Positions 1-8,976 of a stretch of DNA of 64,000 bases are shown here, in pieces (the first letter of the stretch is position 1; each line of letters begins with the position of its first letter). Made by a program: the position numbers and the translations under genes. Source of the DNA: Amblyomma americanum (lineage: Eukaryota > Arthropoda > Arachnida > Ixodida > Ixodidae); assembly GCF_052857255.1 (NCBI RefSeq), contig NC_135500.1, positions 52,105,272-52,169,271 on the forward strand, given 5' to 3'. The notes under the pieces were generated by a model. That model did no database searches, had not been told where the DNA came from, and saw only the letters and a program-made list of their open reading frames with translations.

Positions 1-13
1 GAGTGTAAATGAT

Positions 14-346
14 GTGTGCCGCCTCCTGGAGTTGTACCTATCAAACACATACTTCTCGTCAAACGGGGAATTTTACCGACAAGTGAAAGGAACACCAATG
101 GGAGCATCCATCTCTGTAGTCATGGCCAATTTAACAATGGAACACGTCGAACAGCGAGCCCTCAACTCATTCCACCCGAAACCAAATATTTTCCTCAGGT
201 ATGTCGACGACAGCTTCGCCGTCATCAAAAAATCTCAGACTCAAAATTTCCTTCGTCATTTAAACTCCGTAGATCCTGACATTCAGTTCACGCTAGAGGT
301 GGAACAAGGGAACTCCCTGCCGTATTTGGTCGTCCTCGTATCCTGA
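14..346 (+). pseudogene. PLE reverse transcriptase, C-terminal part
   Basis: This 110-residue open stretch is the palm and following region of a PLE reverse transcriptase. Visible motifs are KGTPMGASIS near residues 25-34, which binds template and primer, and the catalytic YVDD box near residues 64-67. It is cut by a TGA after LPYLVV, where related PLEs continue with the DVL motif, so the reading frame is broken here. The start is only the window edge, not a true start codon. In PLEs this enzyme copies RNA at a nicked target and is related to telomerase. Confidence 0.85.
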
Positions 347-445
347 AATCACATTACCCTTCAATTCTCCGTATACAGCAAACCAAGCCACTCAGGCCAG
401 TATCTCCACTTCTCTTCGAACCACCCGACAGTCCATAAAGCATCA

Positions 446-1110
446 GTGGTGAAGACGCTGCTCAGAAGAGCTGAGACATACTGCAGCACAGAACTTGACA
501 GAAAAAAAGAACAACGCACGATATTCAAAGAACTCATCATGAACGGCTACTCAAAAGACTTTATTCAAAAAACCATTAGACGTCAAAAACACAACATTCA
601 AGAAATCAACGCACAAAGACCAACGCCACCACCAAAATACGTCACTTTACCTTATGTCGGAGGTGTCAGCGAAAGCATCGCCCGAATCCTGAAAAAATCG
701 GGTCTCCATGTTGCGCACAAGCCCACAAACACTGTTGCGCTTTGCCTACCTGTTCCCAAAGACCGGTCGCCGAGAGAAAGAGCCCAAGGTATTGTCTACA
801 AAATTCCATGCGCCGACTGCGACGCAAGCTACATCGGCGAAACCAAAAATTTCAACATAAAGAATTCGGCAAAATAAAACGAAATCCGCAAATTCGCAAG
901 AGAGCGCAATCCAGTAGCCGAACATTCCGAGGACTCCGACCATAGAATCAACTTCGAAGAAACCCGCATCCTCGGAACTGAAACAAATTACCACAAAAGG
1001 CTCCTTCTGGAATCCTGGCATATCCAAACCACCCCGAACAATATCAACCACACAAAAGGAAACCTGCCCCCAGTATATGCCCAGGGACTTCGCTCTTCAA
1101 CTCAGCGAAA
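446..1110 (+). pseudogene. PLE linker and GIY-YIG endonuclease, frameshifted
   Basis: The stretch 446-877 encodes the basic linker after the reverse transcriptase and the start of the GIY-YIG nuclease: GIVYKIPC (the GIY strand), a CxxC pair, and SYIGET (the YIG strand). The frame then closes. A different frame downstream carries the typical end of the domain (HRINFEETRIL, followed by the LLLESW helix with its catalytic Glu), so at least one frameshift separates the halves. The nuclease would nick target DNA for integration. The copy cannot make the whole protein. Confidence 0.8.
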
Positions 1111-1268
1111 AAAAAAGTCGCCATTCACCACCTCCCTGCAGTGCGCCAGGGCGACTAACAGCCTAAACCCCCCTCCCCGTCCCCCGCGCCTTCCGCGTCA
1201 CAGCAGTCGTTCATTTCACCACCCCCCTCCCCTCCATATTTAAAAGACGCTAGCTACTGCCCTCAGTC

Positions 1269-1309
1269 ACCCCTGATGAAGGAGCCGAGTCGGGTTCGAA
1301 ACGTTGGGT
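1269..1309 (+). ncRNA. hammerhead-ribozyme-like motif in the PLE tail
   Basis: The conserved core halves CTGATGA (1273-1279) and GAAAC (1298-1302) flank a five-pair stem, GAGCC (1282-1286) with GGTTC (1293-1297). ACCC (1269-1272) can pair with GGGT (1306-1309) as stem I. Stem III is reduced to the self-complementary AACGTT, the short palindromic form thought to work as a dimer in PLEs. The would-be cleavage position follows GTT at 1305. A two-base AG bulge before stem II is a departure from the consensus, so activity is uncertain. Confidence 0.5.
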
Positions 1310-1570
1310 TAAAGTTACAATTTTTGGTTGGAGATGTGCAGTTTTTATTAAAAAAAATGTCTTGAAATATTTTTCAGTCACAGACGCCGGCTGCCCCACA
1401 TTTATGAAATATATTTACAAAGCAAGGGGTCCCGAGCTTTTGTTCAAGCAATGCCCTGGCTTGAAATTGGCATTGATTGCAACCGTAATGAATAAAAAGT
1501 TTCTTCTCTTGTGTTTCGTCTTTCATTATCGATAGCGGCAGGAGCGAATAGAAATCGGCTTCAGTATTCT

Positions 1571-1853
1571 CGCTTCTTCGAACCCGACCGCGGCGGCTGC
1601 GTTTTTATGGAGGAAGAACGCTAAGGCGCCCGTGTGCTGTGCGATGTCAGTGCACGTTAAACATCCCCAGGTGGTCGAAATTATTCCGAAGCCCTCCACT
1701 ACGGCACCTCTCTCTTCCTTTCTTCTTTCACTCCCTCCTTTATCCCTTCCCATACGGCGCGGTTCATTTGTCCAACGATATATGAGACAGATACTGCGCC
1801 ATTTCCTTCCCCGCCCCCCCCCCCAAAAAAAAAAAACAATTATATATTCTCGC
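1571..1853 (+). mobile_element. tRNA-headed tick SINE (family 1), 5'-truncated
   Basis: This copy starts within the tRNA-like head at the B-box region (TTCGAACCCGACC) and continues through the shared middle block (GATGTCAGTGCACGTTAAA) to the family 1 tail with a CT-rich tract, a GATATATGAGACAG motif and an A-rich end. The same sequence recurs at 21366, 22695, 23201 and 59081. The A box is missing. It resembles Ruka, a tRNA-derived SINE I remember from Rhipicephalus, but the name is not verified. Confidence 0.8.
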
Positions 1854-1854
1854 T

Positions 1855-2312
1855 TCATTTTCTGAAGACACGCGAATACCGGTAAGCTGACAATGTGACA
1901 GCCCAGCGCTCCAAACGCGCTCCTGCGATAGTCGGAAGGCCGGTTGTTATGCGCAAGATTGTTTGAAGCGGTTTATAGTCGGTCACTAATGTGAACGAAT
2001 GACCGTAAACGTAGAAATGAAACTTCTTAACACCAAATATAATTGCAGGGGCCTCTTTCCCAAGCTGGCTGTATTTCATTTCAGCATCGGTCGAGGTACG
2101 CGATGCGGAAGCAATTGGATTCGTGCTGACGTAATCCAAAACAGAAAGAACCACGCCTAAACCATAGTGCGATGCGTCGCATGAGAGCTGCAACGGTTTG
2201 CACGGGTCGTAGTGCGCCAGATTCGGCGGAGAGGCTAGCAAGCTCTTTATCTTGGTGAACGCTTCCTGGCAGCGCTCATCCCAGCACCATGGGGCGTTTT
2301 TACGTAGCAACC
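1855..2312 (-). pseudogene. gypsy A RNase H fragment
   Basis: Read on the minus strand, this encodes the end of the reverse transcriptase connection (LLRKNAPWCWDERCQEAF) and a Ty3-type RNase H: LSCDASHYGLGVVLS with the first catalytic Asp, then GKEAPAIIFGVKKFHFYVYG and LVTDYKPLQTI with further conserved residues. The segment directly continues the reverse transcriptase encoded above 6791, with the LINE lying between them. Some residues differ from the family (KEAPA where KEALA is usual), in keeping with decay. It ends with a stop near 1861. Confidence 0.85.
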
Positions 2313-2642
2313 TTCGCGGCCACAAGAGCATATCAGTGACTTGTGCACTTTGCTTTCTAGATACCCGTATCCTGCCGCGTGCTTACCGAGACTGGGCGCC
2401 GCGCAAGCTTCTCGCCATCGTCCCATCATCCCGTCGTATCATCGAACGCCTTACCTGTCCACTGGTGTCTCCGTTGCGTGTCACCGCTGAATGGGACCCA
2501 TCCTGTGACGTCACAGACGGAGAGAGCGCCACCTAGAGCAGACTCATCACCAGGGACGCCTATAAAGCCATCCTCCGGCTTCGCACTTCTGGGATTCGCG
2601 GCCACAAGAGCATATCAGTGACTTGTGCACTTTGCTTTCTAG
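2313..2642 (+). promoter_or_regulatory. LINE 5' UTR with tandem 48-bp block and TATA box
   Basis: A 48-bp block at 2313-2360 is repeated at 2595-2642. TATAAAG begins at 2561, 34 bases before the second block. The first block starts exactly where gypsy A sequence ends, so the block start is probably the transcription start of the element. A downstream copy preceded by a TATA box looks like a second promoter unit (monomer) of about 282 bp. Confidence 0.55.
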
Positions 2643-2714
2643 GTAGGCCTTTTTACTTATTGATCAATTTTTAGCATATTCCTGTGGCCGCTGATCCCAA
2701 TTTGCAGTGTTTCA

Positions 2715-3623
2715 ATGGGTGTGGATTTGTGCACGTATCGCGCTCGCATCGGCTCATTTGCTTCCTGTCGCGTACATGTATGTGAACAGAACTATCGATT
2801 TAAACCAGGGGCTGGACTAGTCCGTGAACTTTGCCCGAGACCAACTTCATTCCTGCTTTCCGCATGCCTGACCCTACTTTTGCTTTGTGCGGGCGATGTG
2901 GAAGCAAACCCCGGACCAAAGATTGATGACGTGCTCGCACTGTTGAAAGAATGCCATGCTGAAACGTCAGAAACACTAAAAGAAATCAAACAGGACTTAA
3001 ACAACATCCAGGACCGTGTTTCTGTAATAGAGAAAAGTATGTCCGCTGTACTTGATATGAAGAAAAACTTCGACACCGTGTCTTCTTCTGTAGAAGACGT
3101 CAAGACTAATATACGCAAAACAAACGATGAACTTACAGGTGTAGTCGAAGACATGAACAACAGAATGAGAAGGAACAACTTGATTATTAAAGGGCTCGGT
3201 GAAGAAGAACATGAAGGGTATGCAGAAACAGAAAAAATAGTTAAGGACTTCTTTAGCGATCATCTTAATATACAGTGCGGTGACATCGAACGTGCCCATC
3301 GCCTTGGCCAGCCACGTTCTGATCAAGCTCGACCAATTATAGTTAAATTTCTGAACTTTAAATCTAAACTCGAAGCATTTCAGAATGCACATAAACTAAA
3401 AGATCTTACGGAACCAAAAGTTTGGCTAGACGAAGACTTCTCCCCGAAGGTTCTACATGCTCGGAAAAAGCTGCGCGACTTCGCTAAAGCGAATATCAGA
3501 GAAAACGAGCGCTATTCCGTGAGATTTGACAAGCTTCACATGAAAAATGGTGTTTACCTGTATGATTCGGCAACAGACAGCGTGAAAAAACTTCCTTCCA
3601 GGCATACGCCCCCCGACAATTGA
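2715..3623 (+). CDS. LINE ORF1 protein with N-terminal 2A motif
   Basis: A 302-residue ORF1. The N-terminus ends in a hydrophobic stretch (residues 46-58) and a 2A-like motif, GDVEANPGP at 60-68. Residues about 70-150 look like a heptad-rich coiled coil. Residues about 150-225 resemble the RNA-binding domain of L1-type ORF1 proteins (RRNNLIIKGL, then a DIERAHRLG motif). The C-terminal part is basic, as expected for an RNA chaperone. The ATG at 2715 is the first in frame that includes the 2A region. The TGA at 3621-3623 lies in the same frame as ORF2. Ribosome skipping would release a short N-terminal peptide, or the hydrophobic part might serve as a signal when not skipped; both are inference. 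Confidence 0.85.
   Translation: MGVDLCTYRARIGSFASCRVHVCEQNYRFKPGAGLVRELCPRPTSFLLSACLTLLLLCAGDVEANPGPKIDDVLALLKECHAETSETLKEIKQDLNNIQDRVSVIEKSMSAVLDMKKNFDTVSSSVEDVKTNIRKTNDELTGVVEDMNNRMRRNNLIIKGLGEEEHEGYAETEKIVKDFFSDHLNIQCGDIERAHRLGQPRSDQARPIIVKFLNFKSKLEAFQNAHKLKDLTEPKVWLDEDFSPKVLHARKKLRDFAKANIRENERYSVRFDKLHMKNGVYLYDSATDSVKKLPSRHTPPDN
2868..2918 (+). other. 2A-like ribosome-skipping motif
   Basis: Codons for residues 52-68 of ORF1 read as a leucine-rich stretch followed by GDVEANPGP, which fits the D-V/I-E-x-N-P-G-P signature together with the usual upstream hydrophobic helix. Skipping would occur between Gly67 and Pro68 (2915/2916). Such motifs are known near the N-terminus of ORFs in several CR1- and Ingi-like LINEs. 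Confidence 0.85.
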
Positions 3624-6461
3624 GAGTGTTCCGCAAAAAAAGCCAACCGTAACAAAATCAAACCAATCTCCTTGGTCTTGGCAAACTTCCGCAGCATACA
3701 TAACAAAGTAGACGCACTTAAAGCCATTGCACATTCCTGCTCAGCTGATATCATCGTGGACACGGAAACGTGGCTGACCGAAGACGTTGCATGTCACGAC
3801 ATCGCGCTTCCATCATCGTTTGTGTTATTTAGGAAAGATAGGGTTGATTCTCGACGAGGAGGAGGAGTGCTAATTGCGATTAACAAAGACTTTAATACAT
3901 CTCTTATTCCTATCGACTCTCCCTTAGAAATAGTCTGGGTTTCTGCTCAACTTGGTCATATGCTTTGCATTATAGGCGCCTGTTATAGACCACCAAGTAG
4001 CCATCCTGAGTTTATTGAACTGTTAAACGACGCTATCGAGCAGATCCTTGCCAAGCACCCGAATTGCCTGCTATTTCTAGCTGGTGACTTTAACTTTCCT
4101 GCGATTAACTGGACGACGCTAACTGTTGAGTCCGATAGTAACCGACAAGAGAACATTAACTTCCTTCATTTACTTCAATATCACCAGCTCACCCAAATTG
4201 TTCACGAGCCCACTCGCGGTAACCATATCCTGGACCTTATCCTAACAACCCATCCTGAACTCTCAGACTTCCACGTCTTAGAAGAAATAAGTGACCATAA
4301 AGTTGTGCATTGTTCTCTTTTAATTCCACGGACCGACAAAACAAAAACCAAGAAGCTTATCTACAACTACGCACGTGCGGATGTTGAAAAAATGAACCTG
4401 TTGCTGGAAACTTTCACAAGCAGTTTTCAGGCCAATTTTCATAACCGCACGACTAATAAAAATTGGAAGTTGTTTCGTGAGAAACTCAGAGAAATTGAAG
4501 ATTCATGCGTGCCAAAACGAATGATAAGCACACGTACTAACGATCCTTGGTTCACCGCAGATGTAAATAGGGCACTAAATAGGAAGAAAAGAGCATTTAG
4601 AAAAGCGGTTCGATCAAAGGAAGCTACAGACTGGGAAAGCTACAAAAACATTTCCAAAATAGCTGAGAAACAAATTTCTGAAGCCAAAGACAAATACTTT
4701 AATTTTACACTTCCTAGTTTGATCAGAACTGACCCCAAGAAATTTTGGAACACTGTTAACCCTAAAAGCGCTAGTACGGTTCCTGTTCTTTTGGATGTAA
4801 ACGGCAGCCCCCTACCTATAGAACAATGTGCAGAGCAATTCAATAGCCACTTTTCACAAGTTTTTACGGACGAATTGCCCATTTACAATCCTCTCCTGCT
4901 TCCTGAGGCCCATATCCAGATTCCCTTTTCACCCATTCACATATCTGCGCTTGGCGTGGCTCGTGCAATTGAACGCCTACCTCACCACACTAGCCCAGGA
5001 CCCGATGGTATCAACGCGAAACTGTTAAAGATAACCTGCCAGCACACAGCTTTCCTGCTATCTCTCATTTTCCAGCAGTCACTCGATACGACATGTGTGC
5101 CAGAAGACTGGAGGTCCGCTTATGTAATCCCGGTATTTAAATCTGGAGACAGGTCCGTTCCTAATAATTACAGGCCGATTTCACTAACCTCGATATGTTG
5201 CAAGGTACTCGAACACATAATATACACTAACATTATGACTCATCTTAACCAGAACAACTTGCTTCATAACAACCAGCATGGCTTCCGCAAACATTTATCG
5301 TGTCAGACACAGTTATTTGAGTTAATAACGGACCTTCATCAAGCAATCGACTCTTCCCTCTACATTGACTCCATCTTCATTGACTTCTCTAAAGCCTTTG
5401 ATCGCGTGCCTCATAACCGCCTGATGATAAAAATACGAAACCTGCAGCTGGACCAACATACCACGCAGTGGATTAACGCATTTCTAACAAATCGCTTTCA
5501 GTCAGTTAAGTTAGGGAGCTTCTCATCAAGACGTACAGGTGTTGATTCAGGAGTTCCCCAGGGTACGGTGCTGGGTCCACTGCTTTTCTTAATATATATT
5601 AATGACATCACGTCGAACATAACATCCACAATACGATTATTTGCAGACGACTGTGTGATTTACCGAGCAATATCGAGCCCTTGCGACATCGTTGCTCTCC
5701 AGACTGATCTTGACGAGCTAACTCATTGCTGCGACAGGTGGCAAATGGTAATTAACGCAGATAAAACTAAACATATTAAGTTTACTTCCACTGCTAGCCC
5801 GAGTCCTAATGCCTACACAGTTAATAATACTATCATTGAAACTGCAGCGTCGGTAAAATACCTCGGTGTAAATTTTAACTCTAATTTATCCTGGAACACT
5901 CATATTGAACTGATCACTGCCAAAGCCTTAAAAAAACTTGGTCTCCTTAAACGCCGACTACACCTAGGCAACCAGGACACAAAACTGAATGCATTCAACA
6001 TGCTAATCAGGCCTGCGATCGAATACGCGTCAGTGATCTGGAACCCTCATCATACCTATCTTATTAACATGTTGGAATCCATACAAAATAAGGCTGCTCG
6101 ATTCATCCTTTCCCGTTACTCTAGATACCAAAGTGTAACAGCACTGAAAACATCGCTCCATCTCCCGCCTCTGGTCATGCGCAGAAAATTCAGCCGCTTA
6201 TCTTTTTTCCACACTCTTTACCACAGCAACACACCATTTGCAAGTTCACATCTTCTCCCGGCACCGCACACATCGGCTCGTGTAGACCATATCAAGAAGA
6301 CTAAACCCATTTTCGCTCGGACAGAACGATACAAGTACTCACCTTTGGTCCTGGCTATTGAAGAGTGGAATTCGCTTCCGTCTAGCATTGCGAATATCAC
6401 TGGAACATCGTCATTCCAAACAGCTCTTTGGTCATACTTAGAAAATTCCAATGTAGAATGA
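3624..6461 (+). CDS. LINE ORF2: APE endonuclease and reverse transcriptase
   Basis: The frame is open from just after the ORF1 stop (3624). The first TTG is at 3672 and the first ATG only at 3960, inside the endonuclease. Endonuclease motifs include NFRSIHNKVD, TETWL, GDFNF (Asp139 counted from 3672) and SDHKVVH. The reverse transcriptase shows SPGPDGI, YRPISLTS, FIDFSKAFDRV, GVPQGTVLGPLLF and FADDC (Asp659, Asp660). The C-terminal part (AARFILSRYSRYQSV) is typical of CR1-like elements. There is no RNase H. No internal stop is seen, so the enzyme could be functional. Because no ATG precedes the conserved endonuclease, translation would need readthrough of the ORF1 UGA, reinitiation or a non-AUG start. 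Confidence 0.9.
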   Translation, partial: ECSAKKANRNKIKPISLVLANFRSIHNKVDALKAIAHSCSADIIVDTETWLTEDVACHDIALPSSFVLFRKDRVDSRRGGGVLIAINKDFNTSLIPIDSPLEIVWVSAQLGHMLCIIGACYRPPSSHPEFIELLNDAIEQILAKHPNCLLFLAGDFNFPAINWTTLTVESDSNRQENINFLHLLQYHQLTQIVHEPTRGNHILDLILTTHPELSDFHVLEEISDHKVVHCSLLIPRTDKTKTKKLIYNYARADVEKMNLLLETFTSSFQANFHNRTTNKNWKLFREKLREIEDSCVPKRMISTRTNDPWFTADVNRALNRKKRAFRKAVRSKEATDWESYKNISKIAEKQISEAKDKYFNFTLPSLIRTDPKKFWNTVNPKSASTVPVLLDVNGSPLPIEQCAEQFNSHFSQVFTDELPIYNPLLLPEAHIQIPFSPIHISALGVARAIERLPHHTSPGPDGINAKLLKITCQHTAFLLSLIFQQSLDTTCVPEDWRSAYVIPVFKSGDRSVPNNYRPISLTSICCKVLEHIIYTNIMTHLNQNNLLHNNQHGFRKHLSCQTQLFELITDLHQAIDSSLYIDSIFIDFSKAFDRVPHNRLMIKIRNLQLDQHTTQWINAFLTNRFQSVKLGSFSSRRTGVDSGVPQGTVLGPLLFLIYINDITSNITSTIRLFADDCVIYRAISSPCDIVALQTDLDELTHCCDRWQMVINADKTKHIKFTSTASPSPNAYTVNNTIIETAASVKYLGVNFNSNLSWNTHIELITAKALKKLGLLKRRLHLGNQDTKLNAFNMLIRPAIEYASVIWNPHHTYLINMLESIQNKAARFILSRYSRYQSVTALKTSLHLPPLVMRRKFSRLSFFHTLYHSNTPFASSHLLPAPHTSARVDHIKKTKPIFARTERYKYSPLVLAIEEWNSLPSSIANITGTSSFQTALWSYLENSNVE

Positions 6462-6790
6462 TATGCGTTTCTAGTTTTGTGCGTTTTGTTTGCTTCAGTG
6501 TGTGCGTGTCGGCCCAAACGTTCCTCGAAATGTTAGATGCCATCCTTTTTAACTTCTGAAGGTGTAATTTTTGTTATTTTTATTTGTGGGATTTGTTACA
6601 TGTGCATTTTTCCAAGCATCTGTTCATAGCCACTTTTTCCTATTATCTTGTACCCTACTTCTTAACTTGTTTATTTCTGTGTTCAGCCGTTTATGTTTTG
6701 TGTTGTATATTTAAGTTTTCCTTGATGAATCCCCCCCTATGTAATGCCCGCATTGGGCCTTTAGGGTATTGAAATAAAATAAAAAAAAAA
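6462..6790 (+). other. LINE 3' UTR and poly(A) tail
   Basis: About 320 bases follow the ORF2 stop. They are T-rich and hold no ORF of note. The end carries a GCCCGCATTGGGCCTTTAGGG block, then AATAAAATA and ten A residues. Gypsy A sequence resumes at about 6791. Confidence 0.8.
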
Positions 6791-7560
6791 TGGTTGCGCC
6801 ACCGTTGCTAGGTTAGGAAGGAACTTGCTGTAGAAACTGACGACTCCCAGGAACGACTGCAGCTGCTGCCTGTCTTTAGGGGCTGGAGCCTTGAGGAGTG
6901 CTTCAACCTTCTCCATTGTTGCCGAGATGCCTTGTGCGCTGAATCTGTGTCCGAGGTAGCGAAAGTCCTGTAGGAAAAAACGAACACTTCTCTTCCTTGA
7001 CACGAACGCCTCTTTCAAGAAGTCGTTTTAAGACAGCTTCCAGGTTGATGAAATGCTCATCGTCATTTTTACCAGTCACCAGAATGTCGTCTACGTAGCA
7101 GCAAACCCCGTGTAAGCCCTTCAGCATGGTGTCAATTATTCTTCGGAAAATCCCAGGTGCGGATGAAATTCCAAACGCGAGTAGATTAACAGCAAACAAC
7201 CCTTTCTGCGTATTCAACGTGAGGTATTGTTTTGACGACTCAGACATGACCACTTTCTGATAGGCCTAGTTGAGATCAATCTTCGAGAAATGCTTACCTC
7301 CCGACAAGGCTGTGAACAGGTCGTATACCTTCAGTAATGGGTAGCGGTCGAAATCAAGGAACGGATTAACAGTCGTCTTCTAGTCGTTGCAAATCCGTAC
7401 GGTACCATCTTGCTTGATTACGGGTACCGCAGGCGTAGCGTATTCTGACGTAGTAACCGGCGATATAATTCCCAGTTGTTCCATTTTAGCCAATTAACCA
7501 TCGAAACCTTTTTGCAACGCGAACCAAACATTCCTGGCCTTTAGGAATCTCGACTTCATA
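6791..7560 (-). pseudogene. gypsy A reverse transcriptase, frameshifted
   Basis: Minus-strand reading gives the Ty3-type palm and thumb in overlapping frames: FGISSAPGIFRRIIDTML, the catalytic CCYVDDILVTG (around 7085-7115), then YLGHRFSAQGI and LQSFLGVVSFYSKFLPNL of the thumb and connection. Stops upstream of 7253 and a shift near 6970 break the frame. The N-terminal fingers region lies toward 7560, in damaged sequence. It would copy the element RNA into DNA but is inactive here. Confidence 0.85.
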
Positions 7561-7566
7561 TCATGT

Positions 7567-8076
7567 TTAAGAAAACGTTCGGCGCGCTGTTCCGTTATCG
7601 TGCCTAGCTCGTCTTTGAAAAGGGGTTGGTACTTCGCCAGCAATGCGTCCAGCCTCTTTTTTTACGCTGATATGAGTAGGAGTGTCTGGCCTTGTACTGT
7701 TGTTCACGTTCCAGATTTTCGCCCACTCCAGCCGGACGGCATGGAGCCACTCCCGGCCCAGTAGAGGTGGTCCCTTGTGGTCTACGAAGTAGAGTGGAAG
7801 AATTGCAGAATGGTCGCCGTGCTGCACGTTGCCCGAAGAGACCCTCTCGGGTCGTAGCAGTGCTCTGGTGTAGGTACGAAGTTTAGCTGTAGTAGGCTCC
7901 AGTACAGCAGAAGGAAAGAGCTGACGGAACTGCGTCTTTGACATGAAGGAAACAGCCGCACCCGTGTCTAGCTCCATGTTCACAGAGACGCCGTCGATAG
8001 TCATCTGTACGGTAACAGGGTCTCGTTGAGCTGCCGACACGCCGTTTAGACTGAGGGTCAAAGCTTTCCGCGACAC
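7567..8076 (-). pseudogene. gypsy A aspartic protease region
   Basis: The 169-residue minus-strand frame contains a retropepsin fold: MELDTGAAVSFM with the catalytic D-T-G at residues 37-39, the middle strand region, and PLLGREWL, which matches the second hydrophobic-Gly motif. The preceding stretch VQMTIDGVSV is the usual first beta hairpin. It lies between the Gag knuckle and the reverse transcriptase, the normal gypsy order. The frame is not joined to its neighbours, so this is part of a dead polyprotein. Confidence 0.82.
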
Positions 8077-8100
8077 AACCGTCAGTATCTTAATTCCTTT

Positions 8101-8951
8101 TCATCGGCTTTCTCTAAGAAAAAGTGTTACCACTGCTTCGGCAGGCTCTCTGGATATGCCCTTTTTGTTGCAACTGAAACAGGTTGCGTCCAAGTGAGGG
8201 CATGTTTCACTCGTGTGTTTTGATGAACCACAGCGAAAGCAGATTTTGCATGTTTTCTGCGCTTCAGCTTGCGCCGACTGCGGCGTCGGTGCCGCGTGCC
8301 TCAGCAGCACTCTTCTTAGCCGCTTCCATTGCAAGAGCCAGCTCCACTGCTTTCTGGAACGTAAGCTTGCCATTTTCCGTGAAAAGCACTCGCTGAATGT
8401 CTTCTCGTAGCAGGCCGCACACGAAGCGGTCCCGAAGAGACTCGTCATGGGCGCTTCCAAACTCGCACGTTTGCGACAGTGTACGAAGCTCGGCAACATA
8501 ACTAGATAAGAACTCGCCTTCTCGTTGACACCTTCGGTGGAACTTCGCCCGTTCTCCAATGACGGACGGCTTCGGGGACAGGTGCTCGCTCAAAACTTTC
8601 TTCAGGTCTTCGGAACTCTTCGTAGAAGGCAGTAGTTCTGGAGCAGTTAATTACTTCAACAACCCGTAGGTCTTCGGACCGATAATGCTCAAGAAGGCGT
8701 GTACCTTGTCGCTATCGTGTACTCGGTTGACAATCAGGAACGACGTAAGCCGCTCTTCGTACGAATCCCAATCGCTCGCGGACTCTTCGAAAGGTTCCAG
8801 CTGACCCAGTCGCCCAGCGAAGTGCGTCGCTGCTGCCTCGGCCCCAGTCATGACGGCAGTCACAGGCTCCGCACACTGCAAAAAGACAGTCTTCTTCACC
8901 GAGTGAATTTCGGAAACAATCGCCCTCCAAACTGAAGAACGACGTCTTCAA
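8101..8951 (-). pseudogene. gypsy A Gag with zinc knuckle, frameshifted
   Basis: Several minus-strand frames together give a gypsy-type Gag. The N-terminal part (8651-8899) has DWDSYEERLTSFLIVN, the capsid middle part (8264-8593) has KFHRRCQREGEFLSSYVAEL and DRFVCGLLREDIQRVLF, and the C-terminal part has a CCHC knuckle CFRCGSSKHTSETC (C-x2-C-x4-H-x4-C) followed by a second incomplete knuckle CFSCNKKG. At least two frame changes and a stop near 8653 break it. Gag would form the particle and bind genomic RNA. Confidence 0.8.
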
Positions 8952-8976
8952 ATCTCATCCTCATCGCCAGTTGTTT

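Larger units (their letters stand above)
1..1345 (+). mobile_element. Penelope-like element (PLE), 3' part
   Basis: The window opens inside a Penelope-like retroelement. Its 3' half holds the end of a reverse transcriptase followed by a GIY-YIG endonuclease, the domain order that defines endonuclease-bearing PLEs. The coding part is broken by stops and frameshifts. The tail after about 1250 contains a hammerhead-like motif and an A-rich stretch. The 5' part lies outside the window, so its length and target duplication cannot be judged. Confidence 0.85.
2313..6790 (+). mobile_element. APE-type LINE (CR1/L2/Jockey group) with 2A motif
   Basis: This is an apparently full-length non-LTR retrotransposon. 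It has a 5' UTR with a duplicated 48-bp block, an ORF1 with a 2A-like motif, and an ORF2 with an apurinic-type endonuclease and reverse transcriptase, followed by a 3' UTR ending in AATAAAATA and an A run (6781-6790). It sits inside gypsy A between the QP and LLRK codons of the reverse transcriptase/RNase H connection. No clear target duplication is visible. The ORFs are long and clean, so the insertion is much younger than its host element. Clade assignment is from general motif pattern only. Confidence 0.88.
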
